A stretch of DNA of 44,534 bases from an uncultured Pelagibacteraceae bacterium (GTDB taxonomy: Bacteria; Pseudomonadota; Alphaproteobacteria; Pelagibacterales; Pelagibacteraceae), in the NCBI GenBank assembly GCA_902522225.1, contig CABYUS010000007.1, positions 1 to 44,534 on the forward strand, in the 5' to 3' direction. A program made the position numbers and the translations under genes. How positions within the stretch are numbered: position 1 is the stretch's first letter; every line of letters starts with the position of its first letter. The notes beneath the pieces are model-generated. The model saw nothing but the letters and a program-made list of their open reading frames with translations, made no database searches and was not told the DNA's origin. Below, one piece after another: positions 41,424 to 44,534 of the stretch.

Positions 41424-42308
41424 ATGGAAAATATTAAACAAAATCCAAAAAGTACATCTGCTAAAATACTTGAGGTATTGGGTACTATGGCTTCTAGACC
41501 CTCAGGTCTTATTGGTTTGGTTATTTTAATTTTTCATGTTTCTTTGGCGCTTCTAAGTCCATATTTAGCTCCTTATGACTATAAAGCAATTGATCCAACT
41601 TTAATGCTTCAAGAACCTTCTTCAGAATTTTGGTTTGGAACTGATAGTTTAGGAAGAGATGTTTTTTCTAGAACTATCCTCGGTGGTAGAATTGCACTAA
41701 CAGTTACTTTTTTTGGTTCTTTAATTGCATTATTTTGGGGAGGATTATTAGGAATTTTTTGTGGATTGGTTGGTGGTAAAATTGATGATGTTGTAATGAG
41801 AATTGTTGATGCCTTCCTTTCAATACCTTGGATACTAGCAATGTTATTGATTGTATCTCTTCTTGGGACATCAATAGAAGTATTAATTCCTGCTCTTGGA
41901 TTTTTTTATGGAAAAGGAATTGTTAGAGTTGCACGAGCTGCAACTCATGATGTTATTGCTAAAGATTTTATAATTTCAGCAAGAGCAAGAGGTCATTCAA
42001 ATATGTCAATTATATGGAATGAAATACTTCCTAACGTGAGAGATGCTATTTTAGTAGAAGGTGCAATGAGATGGTCGTGGATGTTACTTGGTTTCAGTTC
42101 TTTATCTTTTTTGGGTTTTGGTGTTAGTCCTCCTACTCCTGATTGGGGGTTAATGATATCAAATGCTAGAGGATTAATGTCCTTTGCTTATTGGGCAGTA
42201 ATCGCACCTATAGTTGGATTAAGTACTTTAATTATTGGAATTAATTTAACAGCTGATGCATTTGCTAAAGCACTTGGAATTGATAGATCCACAAAGGCTC
42301 CAGTTTAA
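41424..42308 (+). CDS. Peptide-type ABC permease (DppC family)
   Basis: 294 residues. The DppC signature follows the first helix: LAPYDYKAIDP, then FWFGTDSLGRDVFSRTI. The coupling loop is IISARARGHSNMSIIWNEILPN, followed by FLGFGVSPPTPDWGLMIS. It starts 1 base after the DppB-like gene and its stop overlaps the ATPase ATG by one base, so all three are translationally coupled. Confidence 0.93.
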   Translation: MENIKQNPKSTSAKILEVLGTMASRPSGLIGLVILIFHVSLALLSPYLAPYDYKAIDPTLMLQEPSSEFWFGTDSLGRDVFSRTILGGRIALTVTFFGSLIALFWGGLLGIFCGLVGGKIDDVVMRIVDAFLSIPWILAMLLIVSLLGTSIEVLIPALGFFYGKGIVRVARAATHDVIAKDFIISARARGHSNMSIIWNEILPNVRDAILVEGAMRWSWMLLGFSSLSFLGFGVSPPTPDWGLMISNARGLMSFAYWAVIAPIVGLSTLIIGINLTADAFAKALGIDRSTKAPV

Positions 42309-44323
42309 TGGAAAATGTAGTTCAAAAAATTAATAACTTATCTATTGGTTTTAGAAGTCAAAAAGGTGAGGAAATATCGATACTTAAAAACATAACTACA
42401 GAAATTAAAAGAGGTGAAACTGTAGGAATAGTAGGAGAATCTGGATCTGGGAAAAGTACATTAGCACTAGCAATGATGGGCTATATAAAACATGGTCTTT
42501 TTACAACTAGTGGTGAATGCACATTCAATTCAAATGATTTGCTTAAAATGGATGGAAGAGCCTTAGAAAAAATAAGAGGTCGTAAAATTGCAATGATACC
42601 TCAAAATGCAGGTCAAGCATTAACACCTAATTTAAAAATTGGTTATCAAATTGATGAAGCTTTAAGATTACACACAGATTTAAATAAAATTGATAGAGAT
42701 AAAAAAATATCAGAATTATTGAACAAAGTAAGACTTCCCTCGCCAGAAACGATGGCTTTGAGATACCCTCATGAATTATCAGGAGGACAACAACAACGTG
42801 TTGCTGTTGCTATGGCGCTCGCGGGCACACCTGAATTACTTTTATTGGATGAGCCAACAACAGGCTTGGATGTTACTACTCAAGCACATGTATTAGAATT
42901 ATTAAAATTTATTGCAAAAGATACTGGCACATCAATGGTATATGTAAGTCATGATCTTGGTGCTATTGCGCAAGTTAGTGACAGAATTATTGTAATGTAT
43001 GCAGGTGAGATAGTCTTAGATGGTCCAGTTAGAAGTGTATTAAAAAATCCAATACATCCTTATACTTTTGGATTATTAAAATCGATACCTAAGCTTTCAT
43101 TAGCTGGTCTTCCGCATTCTATGCCTGGAAGTCAACCTCAACCAGGAACTATAAAAAAAGGGTGTAGTTTTTTTGATAGATGCAGTCTTTCAGAAGAAAA
43201 ATGTAAGTTAAATTCTCCTCAACTTGAATATTTAGAGGAACTAAAAACTAGCGTAAGATGCTTTAAGCATAAAGAGTTAATAGAAACAAAAAATAAAGAA
43301 AACGTAATTACTAGAAATGATAAAAAAGTTCAAATTAATGAAATTTTAAATTTAACAGATGTATCTATTAGTTATGCTAAGCAAAAATTACTGGATCAAA
43401 TTTTAAACCGATTCACAGATGATAATCCTACAGTTAAAGGTATTAATGTAGATATCAACAAAGGCGAAACGATTGCTTTAGTTGGAGAATCAGGAAGTGG
43501 TAAATCTACAATTCTTAAATCAATTGCTGGATTACTTAAAACAAAAGATGGTAATATAAAATTTGGTAAAGAGAAAATATTACAACCAGATGTTAAACAT
43601 AGAAACCCAAATGATTTAAGAGCTATCCAATTAATTTTCCAAAACCCTGATGAGTCACTAAATCCTAACCATACTGTAGAACAAATTATTGCTCAGCCAC
43701 TTAGATTGTATTTTGGTATGTCTGGTGATGAACTTAAAAAAAATATTATAGATATTTTAGAAAAAGTACGACTAGGTGAATTTTATATGACTAGATACCC
43801 TAGACAATTATCAGGTGGAGAAAAACAAAGAGTTGCTGTAGCAAGAGCTTTTGCAGCAAAACCAGATATTATTTTATGTGATGAGGTAACATCAGCATTA
43901 GATGTTTCTGTTCAAGCCGCAGTACTTAATTTATTACAACAATTAAAAGAAGATTTTGGAACAACATATATCTTTGTTTCTCATGATTTAGCAGTAGTAA
44001 GAGCAATTAGTGATAGAGTTGCAGTTTTATATCAAGGAAGATTATGTGAAATAGGTCCATCTAAAAATGTTTACCAAACACCATCACATCCTTACACAGA
44101 AGTTTTACTTGGAGCTGTCTTAGAGCCAGATCCGGATATTAAACCAAAATTAGTAGCAGAAGATATTGTAGAAGATAGACCTCCAGAAAAAGGTTGTAGC
44201 TTTCAAGGTCGATGCCCAAAAGTCATCGGTGATATATGCAAGAATGAGACTCCACCATGGATCAAAGCTGATAACGGTAATTTAATAAGATGTCATTTAT
44301 CTTTAGAGGAATTAAGAAAATAA
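42308..44323 (+). CDS. Fused peptide-type ABC ATPase (DppD-DppF)
   Basis: 671 residues containing two full ATPase domains. The first (about 1-330) has GESGSGKST, LSGGQQQRVAVAMAL and LLLDEPTTGLDV. The second (about 345-671) has GESGSGKST, LSGGEKQRVAVARAF and ILCDEVTSALDV. Each ends in the Cys-rich C-terminal region of the oligopeptide family (GCSFFDRC...C...C and GCSFQGRC...C...C), which holds a [4Fe-4S] cluster in characterised DppD/F proteins. One chain therefore supplies both motor subunits for the adjacent permeases. Such fusions are common in alphaproteobacteria. Confidence 0.94.
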   Translation: MENVVQKINNLSIGFRSQKGEEISILKNITTEIKRGETVGIVGESGSGKSTLALAMMGYIKHGLFTTSGECTFNSNDLLKMDGRALEKIRGRKIAMIPQNAGQALTPNLKIGYQIDEALRLHTDLNKIDRDKKISELLNKVRLPSPETMALRYPHELSGGQQQRVAVAMALAGTPELLLLDEPTTGLDVTTQAHVLELLKFIAKDTGTSMVYVSHDLGAIAQVSDRIIVMYAGEIVLDGPVRSVLKNPIHPYTFGLLKSIPKLSLAGLPHSMPGSQPQPGTIKKGCSFFDRCSLSEEKCKLNSPQLEYLEELKTSVRCFKHKELIETKNKENVITRNDKKVQINEILNLTDVSISYAKQKLLDQILNRFTDDNPTVKGINVDINKGETIALVGESGSGKSTILKSIAGLLKTKDGNIKFGKEKILQPDVKHRNPNDLRAIQLIFQNPDESLNPNHTVEQIIAQPLRLYFGMSGDELKKNIIDILEKVRLGEFYMTRYPRQLSGGEKQRVAVARAFAAKPDIILCDEVTSALDVSVQAAVLNLLQQLKEDFGTTYIFVSHDLAVVRAISDRVAVLYQGRLCEIGPSKNVYQTPSHPYTEVLLGAVLEPDPDIKPKLVAEDIVEDRPPEKGCSFQGRCPKVIGDICKNETPPWIKADNGNLIRCHLSLEELRK

Positions 44324-44336
44324 AGTGTAAACTTTA

Positions 44337-44534
44337 TTATATGCTTTTAAAATTACTTTTGTTTAGAGGTTTATCTAATATTTGAGCCTGGTACAATTTT
44401 TTTTCGATCTCAATGTAAAAATTTTTATTACTATTATTGCCGTTCAGAAATTTTGTTTTCACATAACCAAATGCTAGATTTTTACCATAATTGAATGAAT
44501 AATTACCTGATGTTGTTCTGCCAACAATTTCTTT
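44337..44534 (-). CDS. C-terminal end of a dimethylglycine/sarcosine dehydrogenase-like protein (N-terminal part outside window)
   Basis: 65 codons plus TAA are in the window; the rest lies beyond the right edge. The segment EIVGRTTSGNYSFNYGKNLA followed by FGYVKTKFL matches the GcvT-like C-terminal domain of FAD-linked dimethylglycine or sarcosine dehydrogenases, where VGxTTSGxYSxxxxKSLAFxYV is typical. A free-standing GcvT is possible but less like it. It converges on the ABC ATPase with 13 bases between stop codons. With the homocysteine methyltransferase at 37858 it would extend a betaine-to-sarcosine demethylation route. Confidence 0.7.
   Translation of the reverse strand, partial: KEIVGRTTSGNYSFNYGKNLAFGYVKTKFLNGNNSNKNFYIEIEKKLYQAQILDKPLNKSNFKSI

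Noticed and set aside
44320-44337. Inverted repeat ATAAAGT/ACTTTAT between the two converging genes
   Set aside because: Only 7 AT-rich base pairs, overlapping both stop codons; too weak to call a terminator.
1-44534. Mobile elements, CRISPR arrays, phage genes or defence systems
   Set aside because: No transposase, integrase, array of spaced direct repeats or known defence gene was seen, and no stretch of clearly foreign composition stands out.

Overview
The window looks like a piece of a SAR11 (Candidatus Pelagibacter, marine alphaproteobacterium) chromosome. The DNA is strongly AT-rich. Genes are packed with 1-4 base overlaps or gaps of a few bases, and no insertion sequence, phage gene or CRISPR array is visible. 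The gene content is typical of this group: a DmdA-like demethylase, several GcvT-family paralogues, ABC importers with abundant-type binding proteins, and one-carbon enzymes. The taxonomic call is inferred from style and content, not from a marker gene.

Layout. (1) 1-3739: end of a gamma-carbonic-anhydrase-like gene, a thioredoxin-like protein, two glycosyltransferases (GT4, GT9), a membrane protein and a DUF6165-like protein. (2) 3736-10803, minus strand: one compact run read as MTA phosphorylase, a secreted alpha/beta hydrolase, MtnA, a small membrane protein, a class II aldolase, a SpeD-SpeE fusion, then a polar amino acid importer (binding protein and two permeases, no ATPase). Adenine phosphoribosyltransferase (apt) diverges from it. 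Together these make a polyamine and recycle its by-product methylthioadenosine. (3) 11427-19366: a betaine-type importer (binding protein, double-length permease, divergent ATPase) wrapped around a cytoplasmic DMSO-reductase-family molybdoenzyme and a GcvT-like demethylase. (4) 19371-23825: a DMT-family exporter, Fe-type alcohol dehydrogenase plus amidase, a methyltransferase and a CAT-anticodon tRNA. (5) 23890-30231: TldD/TldE, small membrane proteins, an FrhB-like flavo-Fe-S protein, a regulator with an internal duplication, and a BASS transporter.

(6) 30342-38766, minus strand: an eight-gene operon read as homocysteine methyltransferase, GcvT-like demethylase, S51 peptidase, FMN 2-hydroxyacid oxidase, TPP-dependent decarboxylase-like enzyme, transthyretin-like protein, DmdA-like demethylase and thiolase. 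A dipeptide-type ABC importer (38888-44323) diverges from it. Beyond the importer lies the C-terminal end of a dimethylglycine/sarcosine dehydrogenase-like gene. This reads as an undescribed catabolic route for a methylated, probably amide- or peptide-linked compound that feeds methyl groups to folate and homocysteine. The substrate cannot be read from the sequence.

Other patterns: all three substrate-binding protein genes have a clear Shine-Dalgarno and a stem-loop just after the stop. A perfect 23-base palindrome sits between the divergent betaine permease and ATPase genes. Several starts were moved from the longest open frame to better supported codons (5997, 9026, 25393, 36609).
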